This document shows, one piece after another, positions 1-12,179 of a DNA stretch of 64,000 nucleotides (its first letter is position 1; the number at the start of each line of letters is the position of its first letter). This DNA comes from Phoenix dactylifera (lineage: Eukaryota; Streptophyta; Magnoliopsida; Arecales; Arecaceae): the NCBI RefSeq assembly GCF_009389715.1, contig NW_024067667.1, positions 2,502,501-2,566,500 on the forward strand, in the 5' to 3' direction. A program made the translations under genes and the position numbers. Under the pieces are notes generated by a model. It made no database searches. It saw only the letters and a program-made list of their open reading frames with translations, and was not told the origin of the DNA.

Positions 1-3000
1 AATGTCAAATCAAATGAAATGAGTAATTACTAAATCTATTTTTTAAAAGAAACAATTTTGAAACATTCCAATAATATTCCATCTATTACGGCTGTCACTG
101 AAACCAACAGACCCAGATAAGAAAAGCACCTTTAGAATTTTTGGATGGGTATGGATCCAAAGATAGACCCACCAAGCATCTCGTGCCAGGTCTATGCCTA
201 GTAAAAACTTACCTAACCTGATTCAAGCACCTTGCCTGATATGTATTATATGTAAATAATTATATATCTCCATTTTTATAACTTTGACAAATTAATAAAG
301 TATATTGATAGAAGCTCACCTATCACCGCAGCCCCTTGGATCCTCAGGTTGTGCTCAAAAGGTCACCATCATTCCACCCCTGGCCATCAGACATTATCAT
401 CACATCTTTTGCCCCCTCATTCTCTCTAATTTTCACGTGCATATCTGTGCACTACCAGAACATGGATCCAATCCATATTTGACCAATAGACTTGACAAGT
501 GCAATTTTTCATATCTACCTAGAGCCAATCCGATTCAGTTGCTGGATGGGTAAAGTTGGGTCAAAATTTTGACACCAAACCCTCAATTGGATCAGGGTTC
601 AAGTGGTACTCCCATCTGACATGACACAATAGCATCCCTATTGTTTGTCACTATGTTCCCGATAAACTCTAACTTGAACAAGTTTCCATCTAGCATCCCC
701 AAGGATCCAATTATTCAATTCCTAAAATCTCTCTTTAGATTAGATTCCTTAATAGCTAGAACCTAATCACTAGCTATCTCTCTTTCGATTTCTGGCTTCC
801 TCCATTAATTGATATGCCTCAATTTCCTTTTCTATATTAAAATCCTTCTTAAAATCTCTCTTCAACCCACTTCCACCCCCTTCACTTCCTATTGGAGCCA
901 TCCATGTGTACAGACCACTTTCCGACCATCTCTCTCTCTCTCTCATGATTCTTTCCTTTCTTTGGCTTCCTGTACTACTCAGATCTCTTTAAGATATCTA
1001 TATTTAGTGTGTTGCCATCCTTTGGATTTGGGGAAAAAATACATTTATTGAATGCACTCCTCTAATATATACCAGCATCATAGATGTGCTCCTAATTCTC
1101 TCACTCCTTTTCTTTAATAGAAAGCAGGGTAAGTCTATCTACAAGAGGTGCATCTACCAACTTATATAAAATAATGAGATATATCAATAACCAATGAAAT
1201 CATATCCATCCATGAAGTATGTTGCTCATTATTTAACTTTATTTTGTTTATATTTTTGCTTTACAATTTCTTCTAATTTTGGATTTTCAGCTTCAGTTAT
1301 GTTGCTTTGCAATTTCTTTTAGGTGCTTTACAATTTTCTACTTAATTCTATATTATGCCTTTTTTATTTTGATTAGTAATTTTTATTTTTTAATTAATTT
1401 CATCTTTGTATTCATTTTAAACTCATAAATGTTTTTAATGTGCAAATATAGTTTTGTAATGTTAATTATTATAGCAATTTACTTGAAACTACGAAGGCTT
1501 ATTTTAATGTGAAGTCAATATAAATCTTGGATGATTATGATCGTAAATTCTATAAATTGATTCAAAATTGTCTATTTATTAAGATCAAGTATATACACTA
1601 TATAGTCAAAATTGGTCTGTGCTAAAGAACGCACAATATAGCATATGTTATTGTGTTAATGATGATTATTTGTAAACTAGCCAGGTGGCATCAAAATATT
1701 GCATGATTTATGTACAATGCTGACATCTAATCAATCAATCTTTTCTTTCTTGCAGAAATATCATCGATAACAAACCCAACTCCTTTGAAAATGCCCATTA
1801 ATATATGCAAGGTTGGTGTCTTTCCTCCCAACTGTTATTTCGTCCATCATAGTCATCCAATAAGGCTTGACCACAATGCTAGTGAAAGTACAAGACTACA
1901 AAATGTTATCATCTCATATGGATGTTTATGACGGACCAAGCAATTTCTTTGTTGTTTAGGGAAAAACTGTTAACTTCACAACATGCAGGCATATGTTATG
2001 TTCTACATCACTGCACACTAGGGAGATATTGGGTACTTATATAGGGCCAAGGAAACCAATAATAACCTTCTAGCTAGCATTTTTAGGTGAAATTCTGGAA
2101 CTTTATAGAAGGCATCGGAGTGGAACCAACCCATAAACTATGTAGACTAGGTGACACTACAACACAAGCCCCTTTAGGCCAATCACAACCAATCATAGTC
2201 ATTGTGATTGGTTTGATTAGATTTAAACCGTTAGCCTAGCAGGATGCAAATCTAGATTCAAGCTAGATGGAACATCCTCCAAACTAATTGACATTCTAAA
2301 AGTAAATCATATAATTATCATATGCCAGTTTACGATCTTAATAGATTGTATAGGTGAATTTTAACATACCATACTGAATATATTAGAAGACTTAAAAAGA
2401 TTTGAGTTGCTAAAATACTCTATTGTTCTTTTGATTATAAAAAAAATCCAGATATTTATTACTAAGTACACTTCTTCATCTTTAATGTATGATGTCTTCT
2501 GGCACCCCACGAAAATTATCTTGGTCTGCCCTAAAGTACAAGCAATAATACAACTTACAAGTACATCTTGTAATACATAATAATCACGACATTAATTGTC
2601 AAGGATGTTGAAGCATAACTTACGCCAACTTGAAGATTATGTTGATGACTTTAATTTTAAAAAAAATGGACAAATAACCATGCTTGTAGAAAACAGATGT
2701 TTCTAAAATATGATTTTGACAATTTATAGCTGAAAGCTAAAGGCAAACCTTTTTATGTCAGGTAATCTTTATTAGATGGGTACAAGTAAGAGCACTAATT
2801 ATCATGTGTGCTTGCTGTGTTGGATCTATCCGACCCCTCAAATCTTACAGGATAGGGAATTGAGAAAAAAGAAACCAAAATTTGGGTACAAGAGACATGA
2901 ACTAGTACAAGTAACATGAACTAGTACATGGAAACTTTCTATGTATTAATGGAATGTTAGAACAAGATAAACACCATAGCATCAACCAAATAGTGGGAGT

Positions 3001-4927
3001 GTGGTTATCAACTCACATAAAAGACTCTTGTAGCTATGCTATGCTTAAAAACGACTCAAGAGGAAGAACAAAATCCTCACCACAAATTAAACTCTAGCCA
3101 TAGAAGGGTTAACCACGCAATCATGTGACCCAATGGATGATTTCATCGCAAGAAATTGAGTGGCCCATACAACCAATTGCACTACCCCAATCTCTCTCTC
3201 CCCTTTTTCTCATCTTTCTACTTTCCCATTCCATCCTCCTAAAAAGCACTCACTCCCATAACAGTGAAAGCAATTCAATAAGCGACAACCAAAGAATGTT
3301 GGACAGAAAGCAACTGATGCATGTTGAATAGTGAGTGCAAACTGTTAGCTGGTCGGCAACAATTTAGCAACATTATTTTTATTGCACTCTCTCTCTCTCT
3401 CTATCAATTATGTATATGTTTATAAGATAAAATGGGCTCAAAGTCAGGTAAGCTCAAGTCAAGCTGTTTATGAGGATAAAAGTTGGGTGCGAAAACAGAT
3501 CATGGACACCTAAGCATTTTCATTGCAAGTCACAGTTGGTAACTTCAGTTAAGCAGTTGTGTGTGAGCAAGTTTAGTTTGAACAGGGTGAAATAAACATC
3601 AAATCAAACTTAAATGTCTAGCTTAAAGTTACATAAATTTTCTTCACAAGTAGTAAGCATTAAAACTAATATAATAACATCTACAACCACAAGAAAATTG
3701 AAGATAGAAACACATCATGTAAAGTAAACAAAAATAAATTGTCGCAGGTTCAACATCTTATCTATTAATTTTATAGCTAACTTTGAAAACTTATATGATC
3801 AATATAGATTTTCATTTGAAGTGCCCACTTAAACAGATATGCAATGCTCAATGGCTCAACTGGTTCCCTTTAAAATTTAAATGGCTACCTACTCTAATTT
3901 CAAAAATTTAAAGAGTGAAGCAATGTTAAAGACTATAATCTTACAATTGATTTTTATGCTAACTTATATATGATTATGTAAATTATTGAATATATCTATT
4001 ATATTATCTCAAAGGATCTAGTAGCCATGTTATGCTTTTGTTTATTTAACACTAATTCCTTCTAAGGTGCTGCATAACATTGAATTATTAATATACCTAT
4101 GTTTGGCAATAGAAGAGAAAAGTGATCTCTTGCCTTAAACATACAACAATCCCTAGCCTTTATCCTCACTATATGAGACTATTTCTAGCAACACTGTTAA
4201 TGGAGGTCTCATCCTCCATTCATCTAGTTGGTCGAATGTTGCACATACCTTCCTTATCTTCTTATTTCTTTATTAGTATTAATCATGTTCTCCTTATCCA
4301 AAAATGTCATCTATAACAATCAAGACTCCCTTTTCCTTACTATATCTGCTATTTACTTTTGTGAAATCTATAGCTGCAAATCTTATCTTCTCTAGTTTTT
4401 CGCCTAGCATTACTACTAAGATTATCTTCTCTAGTTTATGTCAATTGGCTATTTTAAAAAAAAACTTTGATATAGATTTCCTAACCTCTTAGCCTTTTGA
4501 TAATCTGTCTAAACCCATAAAATCATTCAAATGCTCAAGAATTGGAGAGCACCTTAACAATCATTTAGCCAACCTGAAAACATTCACTACATATAACTTA
4601 TCCATGCACATTCGGCAAGTGTTTTATAACATATCATTGAATACTTGAATTTAAGTATTTCTTTCAACATTTAGCAACCATGATGAATAAGAACATGCAC
4701 TTTAATGCATATCATCTACTATTTGTTTACCAAGTAGACCATCATTGATTTTCCTTAATTTGTTCCATATCCTCATTCTTCAGCTAAACATAAATATTGT
4801 TAAAGGCTTCTCTTACTTCACTTCAGCCAAAAAAGAACATGAAGAAAGGATCAAGCCTATGGAGTAGTAATGTTATGGCATGAGGTGAGGTGCTAGGAAG
4901 AGACATATTGTGCATTGTTGTTTCCAA
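1..4927. other. AT-rich region without recognised exons
   Basis: I see no coding exon here. The stretch is AT-rich and contains short CT microsatellites near 930-945 and 3387-3403. It lies downstream, in gene orientation, of the second exon of the minus-strand ARIA-like gene at 7.0-7.7 kb, so it is most simply read as part of a long intron of that gene. I looked on the minus strand for the next ARM-repeat exon and did not find it. Open frames of 60-90 codons here look like chance. Confidence 0.5.
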
Positions 4928-4983
4928 AGTCCATACAAGGTTTTAAGTTCCGGTGGGATGGGAGGTATTCTGTCTGTCCTATC

Positions 4984-5171
4984 CAAGGTTCACCATCTCG
5001 GTATCGGATCCCGTACCGGTGCCACACTAGCATAATGTCAGTACGGTACGGTACAGTACGTGGTTCTTTTCACGTACCGAGTGTCGATATGCCATTGGTA
5101 CCGGTACCGATTAACCGATATTGTACGGTATGTCTGGTACTGTCCGGTTCAGTATGGTACGGCATACCATG
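4984..5171. mobile_element. GGTACC-rich hAT-like MITE inside the outer element
   Basis: The segment begins CAAGGTTCACCATC, ends GGCATACCATG, and is full of GTACGGTAC/GGTACCGG palindromes between. The flanks gtcctatc and gtccttcc agree at six of eight bases, so an independent insertion into the 4936-6148 element is likely but not certain. It resembles the copies at 16906, 26783, 45257, 58672 and 62311. Confidence 0.55.
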
Positions 5172-5324
5172 GTCCTTCCCATTTTTGTAAGAAAACGAGA
5201 CCGAAATGGGGGTGCGACTCCAAAACCCATCCATGTGGGGAAGAAGAAAAAAAGAAAAGAGAGAAAAAAAAAGAAAAAAGAAAAAAAAAGGGAAAGAAAA
5301 AGATGAAAGAAAGGAAAGAGAAAG

Positions 5325-5838
5325 TAGGGGTGCAAATGGGTCGGATCGAGTCGGGTCATGAGTGACCCCACCCAATCCGGTTTCTTGTTCGAGTTCTAAT
5401 TTTGGACCTAGAACCAACCCAATAGAAGATCGGATCGGATCGGGTTGGATCTACTGCTACAATTTTTAGCCCAACGAGATCGGGTCGGGTCCATATATAA
5501 CCCGGACCAATCCAAAAAAATTCGGATCTGGTTCTGATCCAAGTTAGGTCAACTCATCCATGGCTTCAGAATTTGTTTGCACCCTCGCGGGCTACGACCC
5601 GGGGGCCCAAATAATTTTACAGATTCGTGTCAGATCGAGTTGGGTCGTAGGATTGAAAATCCAAAATTATCCAAATTAAATAGTTCAAGTCGGGTCGGAT
5701 CGGGTCTGGATTCAGTAAACCTAGATCCGACATAAAAAATGAAACGGATCCAATTTTAAGTCCCAACCCGGCCCCACGGTCCTCCAAAACAGGTCGGGTC
5801 GGGTCTAAGCGGGTTAACCCGACCGATTTGCAGCCTTA
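5325..5838. mobile_element. hAT MITE with TAGGGGTGCAAA-type ends, nested
   Basis: The left end reads TAGGGGTGCAAATGGGTCGG and the right end, reversed, reads TAAGGCTGCAAATCGGTCGG. The interior is a run of GGGTCGGATCGGGT-like repeats in both orientations. The flanks are an exact 8-bp duplication, agagaaag (5317-5324 and 5839-5846). This end type is common among plant hAT MITEs. It sits in the purine-rich part of the element at 4936-6148 and so arrived after it. Confidence 0.8.
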
Positions 5839-6689
5839 AGAGAAAGAAGCAAAAAAAAGGAAGAAGCAAAAGAAGAGATAAGAAAAAGAAAGAAGAAGAA
5901 AGGGAAATAAAAGAAGGTAAGAAAAAAAAAGGAAGGAAAGACAGAAGAAAGGAAAGAAGGAAACGAAGGAAAGAAGGAAAAAAAAGAAAAAAAACAGAAT
6001 GGAAAGGAAAGAAAAGAAGAAGAGGAAAGAGACGGAGGTACCTATGTAACTCTTGACCAACATTGACACTAGGACAGGGTGGGGCAGTGGAGCATCTCAT
6101 TCTACGGAGCAACCAGAATATCCCCGTCCTACAGAATTTAAAACCTTGAGTCCATACATATTGGCACTCGAAGAATCCCAAAAAAAAAAAGATATCATGA
6201 TAAAAGTGATCCTTTTGGTTGTTGCACAATCTTGACATCTATGGTTTCCCTGCCTCAAAATGACCTAGAGCAGCAAATATGATCATTTAAATTGACATTG
6301 GTGTTATATGCTTATACTTACCAAATTTAGTTTCAACCTCATTCTTTGTAGATTTCCAATAGTTTCCACAGTTATTTCATTCTCCATCTTATGGACATCT
6401 ATTGTATTTTCTTTGACATTTAGAAATCAAACAATATCCCACCTTAGTTCCAAAACAACAATCAGAAAATATAAAATTTTTCATCTCACCTAGTTTATCT
6501 CAACTTCTTGAAGCTATTTATGGAGGTTTACAATTGTTTGTTTATGCCAACGAGACTATTATCCAGAAATCTGCTTCAAATGTTTAATATACTCAATATA
6601 TGCTTATCATCCTCTTACATCTTTTAATACCCCATAAAGGCTGAGGATGCCATCGTCAAACCATTCAAGACAAGTTTTTCCAACAATTA

Positions 6690-6751
6690 ACTCTAAAGAG
6701 CATACTCAGAAAACCACAAAACTCTAAAGAGCATACTCAGAAAACCACAAA
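6690..6751. repeat. Perfect tandem duplication of 31 bp
   Basis: A 31-bp unit beginning actctaaagagcatactc occurs twice head to tail (6690-6720 and 6721-6751) with no mismatch seen. It lies in presumed intronic DNA of the ARIA-like gene and looks like recent slippage. Confidence 0.85.
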
Positions 6752-7008
6752 AGCATTTGTGCTTCCTAAAAAAGGCAACTAGTCATTTTTTCCAACAATT
6801 AAAAATCTAAAAGTTATATAGCATGTAGATGTGGGCTAAACACCTTTCTAACCCTTTTTTGCAGCAAAATTGATTCATAAAGGTTTCAGCATATTCAACT
6901 TCTAACAGAACCTCGCACTTCACTAATTGTTGTTGTACAAACTACCCAAACTTGAAAACAGTAATCACATGCTTTTCTCTAATCTTTTATAGAACTTTTA
7001 GTCAATAC

Positions 7009-7727
7009 CTTCACTGCAAGAAGACCAAGAGCAAATGCACTCCCCTTCTCAACCTCGTGCTGGAAGGGCAGCTCCCCACCTGCATTCCCTTCCCTTGGCC
7101 CCAGCAGCGTCGGCTCCTCCAGATGCATCACGAGCTCCGGCACCGCTCCCGCTTCCACGATCACATTTACCAGCTCCTCTGCCAAATTAGTCAACCAAAG
7201 TAGACCCTTTATAGATAAACAAAACACAAGAATTGATTTAAAAAAAGAAAAGAAAGACATAGGAAGAGTTCAAAATTAAGGAAAAAAATAGAAGACGGAT
7301 TCTTTATAGATAAATAAAGCCCAAAATTGATTAAAAATAAAAAGAAAGACCTAGCAAGAGTTCAAGATCCTAGTTGAATCGCAAAGTTTAGAAAACAATG
7401 GAAGATGGAGAAGAGAAGAAGATTAGGGGTGAGGAGGGTTTTGGGCCCACCGTTCTTGGCGAGCTCGGCGAGGACGTGGGTGGCGCGCTTGGCGGCGGCG
7501 CGATCGGCGACGGTCCAGGAGAAGGAGTGCTGGAGGACCTCGACCTGGGCCCTCACCTCGCGAGTTAGGGCTTGCTGCGAGTGCTGGCAACAGATGTCCT
7601 CCCTCCCTCCCTCCGCCGCCGCCGCGGCCACCACCGCCGCCTCCTCCAGCTTCCTCTTCTGCCCCTTCCTCCGCTGTCCCGCCCCAGCTTGGTGCTGCCG
7701 TTGCCGCGGCTCCTGCTCCTCCTCCAT
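7009..7727 (-). CDS. ARIA/ABAP1-like ARM-repeat BTB protein, first two exons (partial)
   Basis: Exon 1 is 7727-7451 and exon 2 is 7178-7009 on the minus strand. The donor after AAGAACG (GTGGGC), the acceptor (tttggcag) and the next donor (AAG/gtattg) are clean and the phases agree. About 148 residues are present: an N-terminal RKGQKRKLEE basic motif, likely a nuclear signal, an alanine-rich stretch, then SDRAAAKRATHVLAELAKN-like helices and the HEVEKGSAFALGLLAVK block. I recognise this as the start of the Arabidopsis ARIA (ARM protein interacting with ABF2) and ABAP1 type, in which an armadillo array is followed by a BTB domain that acts in nuclear regulation and in recruiting substrates to CUL3 ligases. 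Those domains lie beyond the left edge. The wording differs from ARIA itself, so the orthologue is open. The start at 7727 precedes the conserved basic motif and has no better competitor. Confidence 0.85.
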
Positions 7728-8074
7728 TGCCCAAGAAGGGAGAGAGGTTGGGCCGAGGGTAAGCTTTGTACCGAACGGAAATCTAAAATTCCCAAACTGC
7801 CCTTAGTCCCTCCCCAAGAAATTCTTAAATTTTATGAAGTTCTAAATTTCGTATCGCGATTAGACGGGTGGGATTGGACGGAGGAGAATAAATTGACGGC
7901 AGATGATGCTTCGAGGCGGCGTGGGTGGTGGCGTCGCGCCCAAGCCCAGATACGGACTACTTTTGTTCATTGCGGTATGTGCGAGTCCTAGAACTACTTT
8001 AGTTCTTCCTCTTTTCTTTTTCTTTTTTTCACAAATTTTGCCATTCCTTTATCATATTATGTGGCACGGTTCAT

Positions 8075-8290
8075 TTTTTTTTATTTTAATAAATTAATTA
8101 TACAATTCCCGCACAAACACAACTAATAAAATTAGAAAATATAAGCTCACAGAATACTCGAGACAACTTCTCCTCTCATGACTATAGGATACTTTCTGAA
8201 TAGTTAACCACATAAGCAGCCATCCAGTCGGCAACGCCGTTGGCCTCTCTAAATAAATGCTTGGCCTATAAGGCTCCACCATCTTTCATA
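8075..8290 (-). pseudogene. RNase H relic of a LINE-type retroelement
   Basis: The minus strand reads KHLFREANGVADWMAAYVVN near 8250-8190, matching the C-terminal RNase H signature H-x-x-REAN-x-VADWxA found in plant non-LTR retrotransposons, followed by a short degenerate tail. Frames on either side are broken, and no reverse transcriptase or endonuclease is visible. It is a short dead fragment just upstream of the ARIA-like gene. Confidence 0.6.
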
Positions 8291-9774
8291 ACCATCTAAA
8301 TGTTTCAAAGCAAAGAATGGTCCGAACTTGTTTCTCTCGACCCCTTTAGATCCAATTAATTTTGAATTTAGTTAGGGAGGCCACTAATTGTCGCACTAGC
8401 AAAGAAGCCGCGCTATGCAGCGGATTGTAAAACAACTATGCTGAAGAAATAGTGATTAAATAGAAAAGAGCTTACGGTTAACTTATACTTATTTGCCGAC
8501 TTTCAAAGCTTCTTTGCTTGAGCTAGGAAAAAGTGACGAAATATTTTAAATAAACATAAAAAAACAAAGTTCGATGACGTGGTTTTGGTTAAAGATGCGT
8601 TACCTTCTATCAGGCCTTTTTGCGGTTTGCCATGAATTTTGTGGCCACTGATATCATTGAAGTGACAATTCCATCACAAAATTCTTTACCGCCATCGTCT
8701 CCTCGCAAAAGAGTACGCGCACGTTTTTCAGGAGTTTACATTGCAGCTTCTTTAGGAAGCTTTGACGAAGAAGGCCCACCACCAGAACATGGACGTCAAT
8801 TGCTCGAATCCAGTTCATCTTTTTGAAAGATTTTCATCATCCTGAAACTAGCGGTAAATTTAAACTTAGTGCTAAAATTTTGTGAACCAAATATAACTTG
8901 AAAAATATAGGCAATATTAAGAATTTTTTTAACAATGATATCAGATCTTGCATTCGTCGCAAGATTCAGCGTAGGTATAGCAGTTAATTGCTGAGCCAAT
9001 TTATCGAATATAATAAAATTTGCCGCACTAGTTTCATCATTAAAGACTGCATTTAAGTTGTATGAAAAACAATTGCTGCTTTAATAAATGGGAAGAATAT
9101 GATCTAAACATATTTAGAGGAAAAAGAAAAGGAGATATAATAATTTTACCATAGTGCTAGAGGCTGGTCATTTTTTTTCACATTGGCTATATTAAAATTT
9201 ATCCCCATAAATTATTACCGTGGATCCACAATTATAGCAAACTTTGTACCACCTACCGTAAGAGGAGTCGAATGCTTTTAAAAATGCATTACATGTGCTA
9301 TAAATATTATCAAACTTTGATTGTTTTTTTTATTAGCAATTGCTTCTTGTTGGGGATCAAGAATAGCTCGTTTGTCATGTGCTATAAATATAATTGAACA
9401 TGTTAATGTTTGCAGCCCATGCATTGTTTTATACATTTGGTGATCCCATATTTTTAGTAGATCTGTATATCCTCTATTTTCAGTAGATTAACATCTGAAT
9501 ATGTTTTATTTTCTAATGGATCTGCAGTTCCTCTCTACTACTTTTTTCTTCAGCTTTAGATCTTCGGTCATCTTCGGTCACTCGACCCCTTGTTCTTCAT
9601 CTCCAATTTTATTTACTGCCTCCGGCTCTTTCACCATCCAATACGAGATCCCTTGCTCTTCTTTAATGGTACCTCCGTCTACAAGGATCGTCTACCTTCA
9701 GTGTCTTCTCTCTGAGCTCTGTCCTCGTTGTAACTATCATCTTCTATTATTGCTGCTACATTATCAGACAAGTC
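8291..9774. other. Unassigned AT-rich stretch with one short open frame
   Basis: No gene is recognised. The plus-strand frame 8620-8826 (68 codons, beginning MRFAMNFVATDIIEV, ending LLESSSSF) has amino-acid usage more protein-like than its neighbours but no family I know. It could be an exon of an unknown gene, a retroelement remnant or chance. From about 9500 on, the sequence is pyrimidine-rich and leads into a minisatellite. Confidence 0.35.
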
Positions 9775-10215
9775 AATTAGCCATATTGGTAGATACGTTA
9801 GTCTGTCACGTTAGTCAGTCATGTTAGTGGATGCATTTATTTACCGCGTCAGTTAGCTACGTCAACATTACCAAACATATTAGTTTGCTGCACTAGCTTT
9901 CTGATTTACCATATTAGTTTCTAAGTTGCTATGTCAGTTTCTATTCTGCCATATTAAATTCTATATTGTCACATCAACTTGACACATCAGTTGCTATATT
10001 GGCTTCTGAATTATTATATCTACTTCTAATCTGCTACATCAGCCTCCGAGCTGCTATAACAACTCATGTTCTGCCACATTAGGCTCCGTGCTGCCACGTC
10101 AACTCTTGATCTACCACCACATCAGCTCTTGATCTACCATCATGTTAGTCTTTGAGCTACTATATCAGATTCTAGTCTATCACGTCAGCTTCTAAACTGC
10201 TATTTCAGCTCTTGA
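9775..10215. repeat. Degenerate minisatellite, period roughly 20-25 bp
   Basis: About 440 bp are built from variants of a unit like CTGCYACRTCAGYTYYTGA (examples: ctgccacgtcaactcttgat, ctgctacatcagcctccgag, ctgctatttcagctcttgat). Around twenty diverged copies can be followed by eye. The unit length wobbles, so a formal period needs computing. It stops less than 100 bp before an LTR-like boundary, so it may belong to a non-autonomous retroelement. Confidence 0.7.
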
Positions 10216-10298
10216 TCTAGCAGTTTTTGGATAAATTTGTAATTCAATTTTCCAACTCAAGTTGTCACCTAAAGTACCATCTTCAGTTTAAGAGAAAA

Positions 10299-10705
10299 TG
10301 TTAGCATAATTTTAGGGGTCACATAATAATCTGTATCAGCCCATAATATTTTTCTTTATTAGTATGATTCTGTATCGGTCAACATTATTTTTTTTATTAG
10401 TATGATATTGTTAGAGTGATTTTAGGGATCACATAATAACTTGTATCAGCAAGTAATATTTTTTTGTTAGCATGATTTTATATTAGCATATATTATTTTT
10501 TTATATGGAATTTGTACATGAGTATAGATTATCCCTGAGATGTACCGAATATGATGGAACGGTTAAATATTTTTTTTCTTTCTCTCTCTTTTTCTTGTTT
10601 TGCTCTTCTTTTACAAATATTTTAATAGGAACAAAAAGTCTATGGATCACCATACACCGTAATCTTACTTTGTCATCTTTCTTTAAAGGTTTTCTTTCTT
10701 CTTCA
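10299..10705 (+). repeat. LTR-like segment with internal tandem repeat
   Basis: A purine tract (agagaaaa) is followed by TGTTAGCATAATTTTAGGG at 10299, the arrangement expected at a 3' LTR. A related segment begins TGTTAGAGTGATTTTAGGG at 10409, about 110 bp later, and shorter TTAGCATGATTTTATATT-like units recur within. A pyrimidine-rich tail ends near 10705. No second LTR and no gag or pol are visible, so this is a fragment; the copia-type attribution is a guess from the terminal sequence. Confidence 0.4.
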
Positions 10706-11296
10706 TATTATCTTCCTTAAACTCGTCTTCCTTTTTGAAGTTGATGGATATTTCGATTGTTTACTTGTTTTTGGGAAAAAGATCATGTTCCTTTTTTATT
10801 GACAAACTTGTATCGATACATATGGAGGGATCATATTGAATCCCTATTTGCAGGAACCTTGGAAATCCTCCCTCTTTTCTTCAGAAATGGATCCTTCATA
10901 TCTAAGTACAAACAGTTGGAAGCACTATTAAATTAGCTTTCTGAATCCTTATATTTCATGCCATAGGTTCATTATCTTCCTCATGTGGGTTATCGAGTAA
11001 GATGCATGTGCACATATGCCATAAGAAAATGATAACAAAATCCTACTATCAATGGTAAAAACAAGTCATACCATTTGTTTCTTAAGGAAACTATAATTTA
11101 GTAATTACTGCAGTAAGTCAAAACTGCTTGTATATCATTCAGTATGTATATTAGTAAAGGTTCGATTAATTTGAACATTAAATGCAAATAACATAACCAG
11201 ACAAAGTTGATTTCCATGTGCATATTGTACAAGCAATATAACCAAAGATTCCTCCTAGCCTTGTGTCCTTTCCTTTTACTGACCTTCTCCTGCCAG

Positions 11297-11527
11297 CAGG
11301 AGTGGCTCAATGCATTTGAAAGCCTAAGGTGAACTCACTAAGAGGGGTCTTTTTTCTTTCCGTTTTGTCTTTGAGGCCTGCCCTACAGTGGGCTGGCCTA
11401 AGGCGAACTCACTGAGGGGGGCCTTTTTTCTTTCTATTTTGTCTTTGAGGTCTTCCTTGCGGTAGGCATTCCTTACGCCGGGGCTTTAGATGACCGCCTC
11501 AGTCGCCTAAAGGTTGGGCCGACCCTA
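11297..11527. mobile_element. Decayed hAT element related to the one at 31383
   Basis: The left end reads CAGGAGTGGCTCAATGCA and the right half contains ccgcctcagtcgcctaaagg then gggccgaccct, matching the ends of the intact element at 31383-32228. The flanks cctgccag (11289-11296) and cctgcctg (11528-11535) differ at one of eight positions, consistent with an old target duplication. It is only about 231 bp long and contains an internal tandem duplication. Confidence 0.65.
11323..11470. repeat. Tandem duplication of 74 bp inside the hAT relic
   Basis: Two adjacent copies of a 74-bp unit begin cctaaggtgaactcact (11323) and cctaaggcgaactcact (11397). They share the ttttttctttc and ttttgtctttgagg blocks and differ at several positions, so the duplication is not recent. 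Confidence 0.75.
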
Positions 11528-12179
11528 CCTGCCTGAACTCCTTTGGTAGCCATTTGACATCGGATAATCTAGGACTAGGAGATGAAGCTCTGATACAAAA
11601 CTAATGCCACAAGGAATTGGCAAAAGTTTAATAGGAGGGTTAGTTTGACGCAGTAGAAAGTGCAGGTGACAAGATTTCGTATATAATATGAGATTGGGGT
11701 GGATCTGAAATGGAAAGATGAATTTGTTAAGATAGTTTTGTGGTTGACGAGTAGGGTTCTAGGCAGGAAATTATATTGGAGTTGATCATGTTAAATGGAC
11801 AGACAACTATTTTTTGGGTCATTTAATAGCATATCCAGATGTAGCTTACTGTTGACCTCTGAGGGTTTAAAAAAAATTAGTCAGTTCAAAACCTTTCTAA
11901 TGGAAGGTTAGTACTCTGTACAATGCGGAAGAAAGTGCAAGTGTAAGGTTTTTGAATATATTATGAGATTGGGTTGGAACTAAAATAGAGAGGTTAATTT
12001 TGTTGAGATAGTGTTTTTATTGATGTTTAGGGTTCTAGGAAGGAAATGGTTCACATTAAAAGGACAGGCTGCTGCTTTCTAGGTCATTTAACAGCAGATC
12101 TGCATGTAGCTTATTATTGATCTCTGAGGGTTTAAAATAGTTAGCCAATTCAAAACCATTATATAAGTTGGAATGAAGC

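Larger units (their letters stand above)
4936..6148. mobile_element. hAT-type non-autonomous element, outer member of a nest
   Basis: The two ends are inverted copies: the left reads CAAGGTTTTAAGTTCC and the right, reversed, reads CAAGGTTTTAAATTCTG. Both sides are flanked by the identical 8-bp sequence agtccata (4928-4935 and 6149-6156), the duplication size expected for hAT transposition. No transposase is visible. The interior holds purine-rich tracts (about 5230-5330 and 5840-6040) and one or two further elements. The short open frames inside it are low-complexity translations and not genes. Confidence 0.8.

Noticed and set aside
5756..6238. Minus-strand frame of 160 codons rich in Phe, Leu and Ser
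   Set aside because: This is translation of purine-rich low-complexity DNA inside nested MITEs and extends across their ends.
1..6900. Remaining ARM-repeat exons of the ARIA-like gene
   Set aside because: I looked on the minus strand for the next conserved ARM block and saw no match; the exons are presumed to lie beyond the left edge.
7405..7991. Plus-strand and other-frame open frames of 100-139 codons over the ARIA-like first exon
   Set aside because: They are shadows of the GC-rich minus-strand exon, whose frame carries the conserved protein text and splice sites.
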